Translations under genes and position numbers: made by a program | The notes under the pieces: model-generated | Databases searched by the model: none | What the model saw: the letters and a program-made list of their open reading frames with translations, nothing else | What the model was told of the DNA's origin: nothing | Shown here: piece by piece, positions 1-7,958 of the stretch | Numbering within the stretch: position 1 is the first letter of the stretch | Layout of the letters: every line of letters starts with the position of its first letter | NCBI RefSeq assembly: GCF_016735585.2 | Contig: NZ_JAERSE020000004.1 | Location: 555,220-619,219, forward strand | DNA from: Chryseobacterium tagetis | Lineage (GTDB): Bacteria; Bacteroidota; Bacteroidia; Flavobacteriales; Weeksellaceae | Reading direction: 5' to 3' | DNA length: 64,000 nucleotides

Positions 1-744
1 ACTTTTTGCGGTATTAAAGTCATTGGCTGTAAATCCGGAAAGGATACGAATATTTTTGTGGTTCAATAAGACAATTTTATCTTTTGTACTGTTGATCGCA
101 GCAGAAGTTATCGCCGCATCACTGTATTTACCATCAAGCTTTAATCTTCCTATTAATTTCGCTTCAAAATCTCCTTCTTTATTAGGAACCTTAAAAACTA
201 AAAAAGTACCGTCAAAACCTTTACTTCTGTTCTTTGTGAAAAGGTAAAAATTCCCGTTCATTTCTACAAAAGCTTCACAGTCATACAATAATTTCGATTT
301 TTTTGGGGGAAATTCAGTTTGGCCTTCGTAATGAAACTTTGTCGTCTGTACAACTCTTGTTGTTGTCTGAGATGGTGTTTTTAAATCTAATTTTAAAATG
401 GAAAGATTCTGCCGGTCATTGTCATTATTTCCGAAATCGCCTACATAAATATTCCCATGAACATCTTTTGTAATATCTTCCCAGTCATTGTTTTCAGCAT
501 TTTCTACCAGAACATCCTTCACAAGATTCCCCTGCATATCCAATCCGTATACTACATTTTTATTTCCCTGATCCTCGATAGCCCAAATTGTTTTTTTATC
601 CTGAGACAAAGCAATCCCGGAAACTTCTTTCAGCTTTTTAGGCAGAGAAAATTCAACTTTGAGTTCGTTCGTTTGAGTTGAATCCTGTGCTTTCGGATTA
701 CAGCTCCACAATAAAAATGCTGATAAAGCAATAACGCGTAACAT
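1..744 (-). CDS. Predicted lipoprotein with beta-propeller-like repeats, SdiA-regulated-like (3' end outside window)
   Basis: An open frame runs from an ATG at 744 to the left edge without a stop, so the C-terminus is missing (248 codons seen). The N-terminus is a lipoprotein signal ending in an LWSC lipobox, Cys15. It continues with a VSGIALSQD segment and repeated strand-turn units (TIWAIEDQGN, NIYVGDFGNN), as in SdiA-regulated or phytase/esterase-like beta-propellers. Only 2 nt separate it from the stop of the FUSC gene, so it is probably the last gene of the mazG-FUSC-lipoprotein operon. The family assignment rests on motif style and is tentative; the lipoprotein call is firmer. Confidence 0.7.
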   Translation of the reverse strand, partial: MLRVIALSAFLLWSCNPKAQDSTQTNELKVEFSLPKKLKEVSGIALSQDKKTIWAIEDQGNKNVVYGLDMQGNLVKDVLVENAENNDWEDITKDVHGNIYVGDFGNNDNDRQNLSILKLDLKTPSQTTTRVVQTTKFHYEGQTEFPPKKSKLLYDCEAFVEMNGNFYLFTKNRSKGFDGTFLVFKVPNKEGDFEAKLIGRLKLDGKYSDAAITSAAINSTKDKIVLLNHKNIRILSGFTANDFNTAKS

Positions 745-746
745 AT

Positions 747-1826
747 TTATTTTTTTAATTTTTTAAACTGAAAATAAGAAAACCTTATATTTTTCTCTAA
801 GTTATTAATAATCTGCTGATGGTGAAGAAAAAATCCGGCAGCTAAACCTATTAAGCTTCCTATAATGGTATCTATCAGTCTTGCATGCATCAGCTTTTCA
901 AGATCATGGTGAATCTCACTTCCTGTTTCCGCCAGAAGAATCGTTAGTGGCGTAATAAAAATCACAGCAAAACCATAATTTCTTACGATCAATAATTCAA
1001 TCAGAAACTGTAAAACCGTGATAATAATGATCATGACAATTTTTTCAGGTTCAAATAAAAGAATCAGCCAAGCAAAACCAATTCCGATAAAAGTTCCTAA
1101 AATCCTGTGCATATTTCTTTGTCGTACGTGTTCAAAATTCCGTCCTTGAATCACCGCAACAGCAGCAATAGAAATCCAATAGGTATTTTCAAACTTCAAA
1201 AGATGCCCAATAATTAAAGTCAAAGCCATGAAAAATCCAATAATCGCACTCTCTACAAACTTCGTATATCTTCTTTTATTGAACGCTCTTCTGGGAACAG
1301 TCACTACTTTGCTTTTTTCAATAAAAACCGAATAGAGAAAAGCTAATGAACATGATAAAATCTCTCCCATCGCAACAAGTCCCACTCTGGTCGGAATGAA
1401 ATCCAAATCGAATTTATAGGTACTTGCCATTGCCGCAACCATGATAAAGAAAAAATTTCCCGGGGGCGGAATTTTAAAATAAGAAGAAATAAAATGTGCT
1501 AAAAATGAAACAGTTCCCAATGATATTGCAGCAAAATAAGCATTAAAGCTGAAAAATGAACTGACCGTAAATGAGAATACAATTCCGAAAGCACAAACTA
1601 TCAAATGAATCATTCTCTGCATAATGGGAGCTGATGTAAAATATAAAATCGTTAATGCTCCCAAACTGGAAAGAGCTCCATAATTAGGTTTTCCCAGAAA
1701 ATATCCGATAAGAAGACAGCTTCCGATACACAACGCCGCAAGAAAAGGAAAATGCCATTTCCTTTCCGTTTGTTTGAATTCCAATAAATATTGAAATCGA
1801 TGTTGTGTAGGATTTTCTACCTTCAT
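747..1826 (-). CDS. FUSC family membrane protein (putative aromatic-acid/efflux-type transporter)
   Basis: 359 residues. A cluster of hydrophobic helices (about residues 25-160) precedes a second hydrophobic half (about 190-345) containing a WISIAAVAVIQGR stretch and HRILGTFIGIGFAW, typical of fusaric acid resistance (FUSC/YccS-like) proteins. It is about half the length of E. coli YccS/AaeB, consistent with the short bacteroidete forms. The substrate is unknown. Its ATG follows directly on the mazG stop with no spacer, implying co-transcription and translational coupling. Confidence 0.8.
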   Translation of the reverse strand: MKVENPTQHRFQYLLEFKQTERKWHFPFLAALCIGSCLLIGYFLGKPNYGALSSLGALTILYFTSAPIMQRMIHLIVCAFGIVFSFTVSSFFSFNAYFAAISLGTVSFLAHFISSYFKIPPPGNFFFIMVAAMASTYKFDLDFIPTRVGLVAMGEILSCSLAFLYSVFIEKSKVVTVPRRAFNKRRYTKFVESAIIGFFMALTLIIGHLLKFENTYWISIAAVAVIQGRNFEHVRQRNMHRILGTFIGIGFAWLILLFEPEKIVMIIIITVLQFLIELLIVRNYGFAVIFITPLTILLAETGSEIHHDLEKLMHARLIDTIIGSLIGLAAGFFLHHQQIINNLEKNIRFSYFQFKKLKK

Positions 1827-2594
1827 TTATTGTAAAAGTTTAGCTTTTTCCCATAAAACATCCATTTCTTCCAGCGACATATCGGCAAGATTTAAGTTTT
1901 GTTCTGAAGCTATATTTTCCATGGTCTGGAATCTTGAAATAAATTTCAAATTGGTTCTTTCTAATGCTGAATCCGGATTGATCCCGGAAATCCTTGCATA
2001 ATTGATTAATGAGAAAAATACATCTCCCAATTCCTGCTCTTTTTTATCCAGATCCGTTTCTGCATGAAACTCCTGAATTTCTTCATCTACCTTTTTCCAG
2101 GCATCTTCCGCATCGTGAAATTCAAAACCGATTCCTTTTACTTTATCCTGAATTCTGTAAGCTTTCACCAAGCTTGGTAAACTTTTAGGAACTCCTCCCA
2201 AAATAGATTTGTTACCTTCTTTCAGTTTCAGTTTCTCCCAGTTCTGCTTTACTTCTTCTTCATCTTTTACTTCTACATCTCCGTAAATATGAGGATGGCG
2301 GAAAATCAGTTTTTCATTCAGTGAATTAATCACATCTGCAATATCAAAACTTTCTTTTTCTGAACCAATTTTAGCATAAAAAACCAAATGCAGCAGAACA
2401 TCTCCAAGCTCTTTTTTGATTTCCTGCAGATCTTCCTGCAAGATCGCATCCGAAAGTTCATAGGTTTCTTCCAACGTTAAATGACGGAGTGATTGCAACG
2501 TCTGTTTCTGATCCCACGGACATTTTTCGCGCAAATCATCCATAATATCTAATAATCTTCCGAAAGCTTCCAGTTTTTCCTGTTTGGTATTCAT
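1827..2594 (-). CDS. mazG: Nucleoside triphosphate pyrophosphohydrolase MazG
   Basis: Hydrolyses (d)NTPs to NMP and PPi, a house-cleaning enzyme. Two MazG repeats are visible. The first has LREKCPWDQKQT, the EETYELSDAI helix and KKELGDVLLHLVFYA (EExxE-12-28-ExxD signature). The second has KKVDEEIQEFH and KEQELGDVFFSLINYAR. Full-family length of about 255 residues. An in-frame TTG at 2609 would add five residues but lies 7 nt from a TAAATTTG -7 element at 2617-2624, so I start at the ATG at 2594 (MNTKQEKLEAF). It heads the operon with the FUSC protein and the lipoprotein. Confidence 0.93.
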   Translation of the reverse strand: MNTKQEKLEAFGRLLDIMDDLREKCPWDQKQTLQSLRHLTLEETYELSDAILQEDLQEIKKELGDVLLHLVFYAKIGSEKESFDIADVINSLNEKLIFRHPHIYGDVEVKDEEEVKQNWEKLKLKEGNKSILGGVPKSLPSLVKAYRIQDKVKGIGFEFHDAEDAWKKVDEEIQEFHAETDLDKKEQELGDVFFSLINYARISGINPDSALERTNLKFISRFQTMENIASEQNLNLADMSLEEMDVLWEKAKLLQ

Positions 2595-2616
2595 AGTTTG
2601 AAAATTCAAAGTGATA

Positions 2617-2624
2617 CAAATTTA
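2617..2624 (-). promoter_or_regulatory. Promoter -7 element (TAAATTTG) for mazG operon
   Basis: CAAATTTA on the plus strand reads TAAATTTG on the minus strand, matching the Bacteroidota sigma-ABfr -7 consensus TAnnTTTG. It sits 22 nt upstream of the chosen mazG ATG. No good TTG -33 box was seen. Confidence 0.55.
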
Positions 2625-2642
2625 AGGTAAATCTTTTTGAAT

Positions 2643-2838
2643 GTTCTTTTGTCTTGAAACAAAAGAACGAAAAATTCAAGACTGGGAAACTTCCGCTAAG
2701 AATTAAAATTTACTCCTAAAATCCCCAAAACTTGCGCGAATTCAAAATTCGTTCTTATCTCAATATCTTTCTCGCGCTTCGAACAGTGGGAATTTTTTAA
2801 CGGACTAAATTTTAATTTTCTTAACGCTCCATTTTCCT
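2643..2838. repeat. Palindromic intergenic element (MITE/REP-like)
   Basis: A perfect 10-bp stem, GTTCTTTTGT/ACAAAAGAAC (2643-2652 and 2659-2668), is followed by a larger interrupted inverted repeat. AATTAAAATTTA at 2701-2712 faces TAAATTTTAATT at 2806-2817. Flanking similarity extends this outward (GCTAAG at 2695-2700 against CTTAACGC after 2818). It has no coding potential and fills the gap between mazG and the terminator of the DUF5606 gene. The pattern suggests a dispersed non-autonomous element, but only one copy is in the window. Confidence 0.5.
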
Positions 2839-2861
2839 ATGTCAATTAATCATCAAAAAAC

Positions 2862-2888
2862 AAAAAACCTCGCCGTTTCGGGCGAGGT
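2862..2888 (-). terminator. Intrinsic terminator after the yqgF-def-DUF5606 operon
   Basis: ACCTCGCC (2867-2874) pairs with GGCGAGGT (2881-2888) around a GTTTCG loop. On the minus strand the stem is followed by TTTTTTG, directly downstream of the DUF5606 gene. Confidence 0.85.
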
Positions 2889-2913
2889 CTGTATTTTAAA
2901 TTCAAAGATTGAA

Positions 2914-3474
2914 TTATCCTTGTTTTCTGTGTGTACTTTTTGGAGCCGCTTTCGCTGCAGCAGTCGCTTTTACTTTTGGAGTTGCTGGCTTTTCTGCTTT
3001 GGGAGCTGCTTTTTTAGGAGCTTCTTTTTCTATGCTTACTTCTTCTGCTGCTTCACCTTCTAACGTTTCAGGCTCTGCTTTCACAAAGCTGTCAGGAGTG
3101 ATATATCCTGCTTTCTGAAGAATGTTATACCACTGAGCCAATTTCTTGATATCAGAAGCGTATACTCTTTCCGTATCGTAGTTTGGAAGAGAAGCCGTCA
3201 TGAATTCTTTTAATTCTGCATCAGAAGATTTGTGAGCAATAGCTTCTTTATAATCATAGTTTTTAGCAATATTTTCAAAAACTTCGAACAAAGGAACTTC
3301 TTTATCAAAAGTAAACATGGCGATATTGTCTAGCAAACTTACCTGGCTAGAGTTACCGATACTTACTTTTTTCTTAGAGGTAACATCTTCAATAATGAAT
3401 CCGTTTCTTAATTGAGAAACTAATTTGAAAAGTCCTGGTTTTCCAGAGATTGAAATTATTTTTTCTAACAGCAT
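2914..3474 (-). CDS. DUF5606 domain-containing protein
   Basis: 186 residues. The N-terminal 135 residues (MLLEKIISISGKPGLFKLV, then SNSSQVSLLDNIAMF-like and VPLFEVFENIAKNY segments) match the DUF5606 family that is conserved in Bacteroidota beside peptide deformylase. The biochemical role is unknown. The last ~50 residues are low-complexity, rich in Ala, Lys, Pro and Glu, and end in a basic histone-H1-like tail (AAAKAAPKSTHRKQG). It is the third gene after yqgF and def, 76 nt beyond def, and is followed by a strong terminator. Confidence 0.85.
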   Translation of the reverse strand: MLLEKIISISGKPGLFKLVSQLRNGFIIEDVTSKKKVSIGNSSQVSLLDNIAMFTFDKEVPLFEVFENIAKNYDYKEAIAHKSSDAELKEFMTASLPNYDTERVYASDIKKLAQWYNILQKAGYITPDSFVKAEPETLEGEAAEEVSIEKEAPKKAAPKAEKPATPKVKATAAAKAAPKSTHRKQG

Positions 3475-3550
3475 AACTTTATTTTTTGTGAATATAGCAG
3501 TCTGCTCAAGGCTTTCTGCTGTTTAATATTTCTTTTTGTTTTTATTTAAA

Positions 3551-4123
3551 TTATTTAGGGAATCTCATTTTATAATTGATACTTACATCTCCCTGAGTGA
3601 TTTTTGTAAGCTTCCCTTTTACCAATTTCTTTTTCAAAGCACTCAAATGATCTGTAAACAATGTACCTTCTATATGATCATATTCATGCTGAATTACGCG
3701 GGCTCTAATATCGGAAAAAGTTTCTGTATGCTTAACGAAATTTTCGTCATAATATTCGATAAGAATTGTACTTTTTCTTTTTACATCTTCTCTCACATCA
3801 GGAATTGAAAGACATCCTTCGTTGAATTTCCATTCTTCACCGGATTCTTCAAGAATTTTAGCATTGATAAAAACTTTTTTGAATTCTGCCAGTTCATCCT
3901 TAATATCTTCATAATCTTCATCTTCCGCCAAAGGAGTAACGTCAATGACAAACAAACGAATATCCAGCCCGATTTGCTCTGCAGCCAAACCGATTCCGTT
4001 TGCACTGTACATAGTTTCGAACATATTATCTATCAACTCTTGTAACTCGGGATAATCTTTATCTATCTCCTTACCTACTTTTCTCAAAACAGGATCCCCA
4101 AAGGCTCTTATCGGTAAAATCAT
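3551..4123 (-). CDS. def: Peptide deformylase
   Basis: Removes the N-formyl group from nascent polypeptides using a metal ion. All three signature motifs are intact: GIGLAAEQ (43-50), EGCLS (102-106, metal ligand Cys104) and QHEYDH (145-150; His146, Glu147, His150). 190 residues, normal for the family, with an acidic insertion (EDEDYEDIKDE) around residue 70, as in other flavobacteria. The start ATG overlaps the ruvX/yqgF stop (ATGA), so translation is coupled. Confidence 0.97.
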   Translation of the reverse strand: MILPIRAFGDPVLRKVGKEIDKDYPELQELIDNMFETMYSANGIGLAAEQIGLDIRLFVIDVTPLAEDEDYEDIKDELAEFKKVFINAKILEESGEEWKFNEGCLSIPDVREDVKRKSTILIEYYDENFVKHTETFSDIRARVIQHEYDHIEGTLFTDHLSALKKKLVKGKLTKITQGDVSINYKMRFPK

Positions 4124-4536
4124 CTTGTTCTTTGTTCTAAAAAATTCTGCAATATGATGGTTGCACTTACTTTATCTATTAATCCTTTTTCCTGTCTTTG
4201 CTTTTTGCTTTTTCCGCTTTGGGAAATAAAAAACGAAGCCATCTTGGATGTAAATCTTTCATCGAAGCGGTTTACTTTTATCATTGGAAATTCTTTTTCA
4301 AAAACTTCTATGAATTTCAAAATATCGGTTTCCACTTCGGAAATATTTCCTTTCAAATCTACAGGAAGTCCTACTACCACTTCATCCACTCTGTTCTCAT
4401 TAAAATATTTTTTCAAAAATTCAATCAAAACAGAAGTCTGAACAGTATTCAAACCACTCGCAATAATTTGCATATCATCCGTTGCAGCAATACCACAACG
4501 AGCCTTTCCATAGTCTATTGCAAGGATTTGTCCCAT
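4120..4536 (-). CDS. ruvX: Putative Holliday junction resolvase / pre-16S rRNA nuclease RuvX (YqgF)
   Basis: RNase H-fold nuclease of 138 residues. The family start LAIDYGKARCGIA carries the first catalytic Asp (Asp8). The central VDEVVVGLPVDLKG (GLP motif) and the C-terminal FDERFTS and KGLIDKVSATIILQ (KxxxDxxAA-like) are present. Known YqgF proteins act in 16S rRNA 5'-end maturation, and a Holliday-junction role has also been suggested. It is the first gene of the yqgF-def-DUF5606 operon. The -7 element ends only 7 nt before the ATG, so the mRNA may be leaderless. Confidence 0.93.
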   Translation of the reverse strand: MGQILAIDYGKARCGIAATDDMQIIASGLNTVQTSVLIEFLKKYFNENRVDEVVVGLPVDLKGNISEVETDILKFIEVFEKEFPMIKVNRFDERFTSKMASFFISQSGKSKKQRQEKGLIDKVSATIILQNFLEQRTR

Positions 4537-4543
4537 AAGTTTG

Positions 4544-4551
4544 CAAATTTA
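4544..4551 (-). promoter_or_regulatory. Promoter -7 element (TAAATTTG) for yqgF operon
   Basis: CAAATTTA on the plus strand. Only 7 nt lie between this element and the yqgF ATG, implying a 5' leader of a few bases at most. No clear TTG -33 box was seen. Confidence 0.5.
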
Positions 4552-4652
4552 GTAAATTTTAATGATTTTATTCCACACACAGTTTTTTTTATAAATCATG
4601 TTTTAATTCCATTATTTTTTTTATAATTTTATTCTTCCAAACTACTTAAATT

Positions 4653-5129
4653 ATGAAAAAAATCATACTCGTAAGACATGCGAAGAGCGACTGGCCGGAG
4701 GAAACAGAGGATTTTGACAGACCTTTGGCAGATAAAGGATTGGAAGATGCTATGAATATGTCCCGGTTTTTAAAAACCAATAATATCTCTATAGACTATC
4801 TGGTTTCCAGCCCCGCTGTAAGAGCATTGAATACATGTAAGATTTTTAATCAGACTTATCAAATTAATTTTAATACCGATGAGAAATTATACAATCCTTC
4901 GGAAAGCAATTTTGAGTCTGTGATCTATGATTTGGACAACAGTCACAATTCGGTAGCTTTTTTTTCTCATAATAACGGAATTTCAAATTTTGCTAATTCT
5001 ATTTCCGAAGATATTTTCCATTTTCCAACCTGTGGTGTAGCTGGCTTTGAAATTGATTGTGATTCCTGGACTGATTTTGACGGAGCCAATAAAAAGCTTT
5101 TATTTTTTTATGAGCCTGGAAAGATTTAA
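4653..5129 (+). CDS. SixA-type histidine phosphatase family protein
   Basis: 158 residues. The catalytic RHAKS motif (Arg8-His9) opens the protein, followed by DRPLADKG, the SSPAVRALNTC segment and the second His in FFSHNNG (His106). This is the short, all-catalytic SixA-like layout of the histidine phosphatase superfamily, which dephosphorylates phosphohistidine in E. coli SixA. The substrate here is not evident from context: it stands alone, diverging from yqgF and facing the serine hydrolase. Confidence 0.88.
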   Translation: MKKIILVRHAKSDWPEETEDFDRPLADKGLEDAMNMSRFLKTNNISIDYLVSSPAVRALNTCKIFNQTYQINFNTDEKLYNPSESNFESVIYDLDNSHNSVAFFSHNNGISNFANSISEDIFHFPTCGVAGFEIDCDSWTDFDGANKKLLFFYEPGKI

Positions 5130-5164
5130 TAAAATATTTTAATTAAACTAACTTTAAATTCAAT

Positions 5165-5319
5165 CACAAAAGTCACAAAAGCTATTTATAAGAATTCTAT
5201 TCAATAATAAAGTTCTCAAAAGATTAAAATCAAAGATTTTTAAAAATGTACACACTCTTTTTAGTTTAATAATAAACTTTAAATGCATTATTTAAATCTT
5301 TTGTGACTTTTGTGGTTAA
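5165..5319. repeat. Dispersed inverted-repeat element, family A copy 1
   Basis: Perfect 17-bp terminal inverted repeats: CACAAAAGTCACAAAAG at 5165-5181 and its complement at 5298-5314, followed by GTTAA. The ~120-bp interior (ATCAAAGATTTTTAAA, ATAAACTTTAAATG) closely matches the reverse complement of 38098-38248. It is non-coding and lies between two convergent genes. Confidence 0.75.
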
Positions 5320-5345
5320 AGAAAATCTTAAGTAAGTTTCATATA

Positions 5346-5372
5346 AAAAGCTCCAACAATGTTGGAGCTTTT
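5346..5372 (-). terminator. Intrinsic terminator of the serine hydrolase gene (may work both ways)
   Basis: AAAAGCTCCAAC and GTTGGAGCTTTT form a 12-bp stem with a 3-nt loop, with T-runs on both sides, immediately after the minus-strand stop at 5377. Confidence 0.85.
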
Positions 5373-5376
5373 CTTT

Positions 5377-6921
5377 TTATTTTCTTTTCAAATCTAAATC
5401 ATCAAAATCAAAACTGAAATCAGTAACATCTGAAATCGGTTTTAATCTTGCAGATTCAGCTTTTCCTGTTTCATCATAATTAAAAATAATATAGGAATCC
5501 GCATCGTAGCTTCTGTCGTCCCATTTAATGATGAAAGAATTATTTGAATAAGGCAGTAATTCGCCTTTCAGCCTTGGAGAGTTTTTACACAAAATTCTAT
5601 AGGTATTTCCCTGTTGAGAAACTTCCACATCTCCAAACCATCTGTCATTATAAGTTCCAACAAATTGTTCTGATTTCGGCTGCAGATTTTTATCTTTTTT
5701 GAAAGCTTCTGATTTTGCAAAAGCCTCTTTCTTTTGTTTATCGAAAACTTCTTCCATTTTTTTCATTCGGTCACCATAAGTTTTCAGCCAGTTTCTGTCT
5801 GCAATTCCCAAATAAGAATCTTTAACGGTGTTCGTAATCGTATTGAAAGCCGCTCCGGATTGTTGATTGGTCAAAACCACAATTCCCAGTTTCATATCCG
5901 GAATTAAAGTAAACTGAGTTACTGTTCCGATCAGTCCTCCCGTATGCTGAATCTGTTTGTGACCTTTCACATCACTTAAAAACCATCCCATTCCATATCC
6001 GTAAAAACTTGTATCGTAAGGATTTTTTGCCGCTACTCCACTTGGAATCTGGAGACTCCAAAGCTGCTGAACATTTTTATCTGAAACTAATTTCTTCCCG
6101 TCTTTTGTCGTGAAATTATTTAAAAGACATTCTGCCCAAAGCGTCATATCTTTAATATTACTCATAATTCCTCCTGCTGCATTGGCTGTTTCATTCCAGT
6201 CATGAGGAACAGCAACCGCTTTTCCGTCTACAGGAGCATGCGCATCAATTTTATTGGCCACCGCTTTTGCTCTGTTGTAGCTTCCGAAACTTGAGGTCAT
6301 TCCTACAGGCTTCATAATTCTCTGTTCAATAAATTCTGCCCAGCTCAATCCGGAAACTCTGTGAATCACCTCTCCTGCAATGATGAACATGATATTATTG
6401 TAATCTAAAGTCGTTCTGAAAGGATTTTCAGGCTTTAAATATCTTACATTATGAACAATATCATTTACCGTTAAATTTCCGCCTTCCGGAAAAAACATCA
6501 GATCTCCCTGTCCTAAACCTAATCCCGCTCTGTGCGTCACCAAATCTTTAATGGTAATATTTTGGGAAACATAAGGATCATACATTTGGAATTCAGGAAT
6601 ATATTTTGAAACGCTGTCATCCCAGTTCAGTTTTCCTTCATCCGCTAAAATGGCCAGTGCTGTACACGTAAAACCTTTTGAATTGGATGCAATCCCCACC
6701 AAAGTAGTATCATCCATCGGTTGTTTTGTTGTTAATGAACGTACTCCAAAACCTTTTGAATAAATTAATTTTCCGTCTTTGATAATTCCTACGGACATTC
6801 CCGGAACATCAAATGTTTTTAACGTATTTTGGACCAATTCATCCAATTTTTTCTCTTCAACCTGTGCATTTGCGATTCCAACACTCAAAAGAAAAAGGAA
6901 AAAAGAAAGTTTTTGTTTCAT
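5377..6921 (-). CDS. Secreted serine hydrolase, beta-lactamase/PBP (class C, S12) fold
   Basis: 514 residues with a Sec signal (LSVGIANAQ). Active-site motifs of the penicillin-binding-protein/class C fold are intact: SxxK at Ser79-Lys82 (SNSK), YxN at Tyr174-Asn176 (YNN) and the HTG triad at about 326-328. The C-terminal ~110 residues (EQFVGTYNDRWFGDVEV) look like the DUF3471 beta-domain found in related esterase/peptidase-like proteins. Probably periplasmic. The substrate (D-amino peptide, ester or beta-lactam) cannot be told from sequence; a resistance role is not implied. Confidence 0.88.
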   Translation of the reverse strand: MKQKLSFFLFLLSVGIANAQVEEKKLDELVQNTLKTFDVPGMSVGIIKDGKLIYSKGFGVRSLTTKQPMDDTTLVGIASNSKGFTCTALAILADEGKLNWDDSVSKYIPEFQMYDPYVSQNITIKDLVTHRAGLGLGQGDLMFFPEGGNLTVNDIVHNVRYLKPENPFRTTLDYNNIMFIIAGEVIHRVSGLSWAEFIEQRIMKPVGMTSSFGSYNRAKAVANKIDAHAPVDGKAVAVPHDWNETANAAGGIMSNIKDMTLWAECLLNNFTTKDGKKLVSDKNVQQLWSLQIPSGVAAKNPYDTSFYGYGMGWFLSDVKGHKQIQHTGGLIGTVTQFTLIPDMKLGIVVLTNQQSGAAFNTITNTVKDSYLGIADRNWLKTYGDRMKKMEEVFDKQKKEAFAKSEAFKKDKNLQPKSEQFVGTYNDRWFGDVEVSQQGNTYRILCKNSPRLKGELLPYSNNSFIIKWDDRSYDADSYIIFNYDETGKAESARLKPISDVTDFSFDFDDLDLKRK

Positions 6922-6935
6922 TTTTTTAATTTTTC

Positions 6936-6943
6936 CAAATTTA
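6936..6943 (-). promoter_or_regulatory. Promoter -7 element (TAAATTTG) for the serine hydrolase
   Basis: CAAATTTA on the plus strand, 14 nt upstream of the minus-strand ATG at 6921 and back-to-back with the plus-strand element at 6972. Confidence 0.5.
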
Positions 6944-6971
6944 CTAAATATTAAGATTTTTATTTAACTGT

Positions 6972-6979
6972 TATATTTG
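6972..6979 (+). promoter_or_regulatory. Promoter -7 element (TATATTTG) for the following five-gene run
   Basis: TATATTTG matches TAnnTTTG. Its final TTG is also the most upstream possible start codon of the next open frame, which argues that this TTG is promoter and that translation begins at the ATG at 7004. Confidence 0.6.
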
Positions 6980-7003
6980 CAAAAAGTTTTAATCATAAAA
7001 AAA

Positions 7004-7453
7004 ATGACACTAAAAAAATTACTGGCCGCATTTTTATTCATTATAAGCTTCAACATCTGTTTTTCTCAGGAAGTTGTTATTAAAAATGACAAAGTTTTAC
7101 TTGACGGTAAACAGATTCTGAAAGCAGAAAAAATAAATGTTGCCCAGTATTCTTTCTTTACGATGAAGAATGATGATGAAATCCTGATGTATAGATATAT
7201 GGATAATGAAACGCCAGTATATCAGGATGATGATTATTTCATTTTAAATTTTTTATCTGAAAAAACAAAAGTAGAGTCTAAGGATTTTACGAAAATTGCT
7301 AATTTCATGAATTCCAGAAAAGGAATGGAAAAGCTGATCAAATGGTTGTTAAAAGAAAGGGTAATCACTGCTGAAGGCGATCTGAATCCTGACAGAGTAC
7401 AGGTTTTTAAGGATAAATACGACGAAAACATCACAGAAAGAACACTTAGATAA
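7004..7453 (+). CDS. Secreted hypothetical protein
   Basis: 149 residues from the ATG at 7004, with a clear Sec signal (LLAAFLFIISFNICFSQ) and a mature part of ~125 residues. That part begins with a beta-rich segment (KNDKVLLDGKQILKAEK) and ends in a helical, charged region (MEKLIKWLLKERVIT). I do not recognise a family. Its stop overlaps the next ATG by one base (TAATG), so it is co-translated with the YfcE-like phosphoesterase. Confidence 0.75.
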   Translation: MTLKKLLAAFLFIISFNICFSQEVVIKNDKVLLDGKQILKAEKINVAQYSFFTMKNDDEILMYRYMDNETPVYQDDDYFILNFLSEKTKVESKDFTKIANFMNSRKGMEKLIKWLLKERVITAEGDLNPDRVQVFKDKYDENITERTLR

Positions 7454-7947
7454 TGACAAAAATCCTTCTTCTCTCCGATTCCCATTCCTACATCGATGAC
7501 CGAATTCTGGAATACGCTCAGCAAGCTGATGAAATTTGGCATGGCGGAGATTTCGGAAGTATGGAAGTCATCGAACAGCTTGAAAAAATCAAGCCTTTAA
7601 AAGGAGTTTATGGAAATATCGACAATCCAAAAATCAGTTCTGAATTTCCTGAAGTGAATCGTTTTTTTTGCGAAAATGTAGAAGTTTTAATGATTCATAT
7701 TGGTGGATATCCCGGAAAGTATACTCCTTTGGCAAAAAAGGAAATTTCTGAAAAGGCACCCAATTTATTTATTTCCGGACATTCTCACATTTTGAAGGCG
7801 ATGTTTGACAAAAAAAATAATCTGCTCCACCTGAATCCCGGAGCCTGCGGAAAACAAGGTTGGCATAAAATGAGAACCATGATGCGTTTTGTAATCGATG
7901 ATACGGAAATAAAGGATCTGGAAGTGATTGAATTGGGACCTAAATAA
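7453..7947 (+). CDS. YfcE/MJ0936-type metallophosphoesterase
   Basis: 164 residues of the small calcineurin-like phosphodiesterase family. Metal-binding motifs in order are LLLSDSHS (Asp9, His11), WHGGDFG, VYGNID, MIHIGGYPG and SGHSHI. E. coli YfcE and related proteins hydrolyse phosphodiester bonds with Mn2+; the natural substrate is unknown. It lies second in the plus-strand run leading to rsmD, coupled by TAATG to the upstream secreted protein. Confidence 0.9.
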   Translation: MTKILLLSDSHSYIDDRILEYAQQADEIWHGGDFGSMEVIEQLEKIKPLKGVYGNIDNPKISSEFPEVNRFFCENVEVLMIHIGGYPGKYTPLAKKEISEKAPNLFISGHSHILKAMFDKKNNLLHLNPGACGKQGWHKMRTMMRFVIDDTEIKDLEVIELGPK

Positions 7948-7958
7948 AATGTAATAAA

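Noticed and set aside
2839..3118. Plus-strand ORFs across the DUF5606 gene
   Set aside because: Antisense shadows of a conserved gene; biased Phe/Cys/Ser composition.
5377..6921. Beta-lactamase resistance gene
   Set aside because: Has the SxxK/YxN/HTG fold, but length, DUF3471-like tail and context fit general S12 hydrolases rather than a resistance enzyme.
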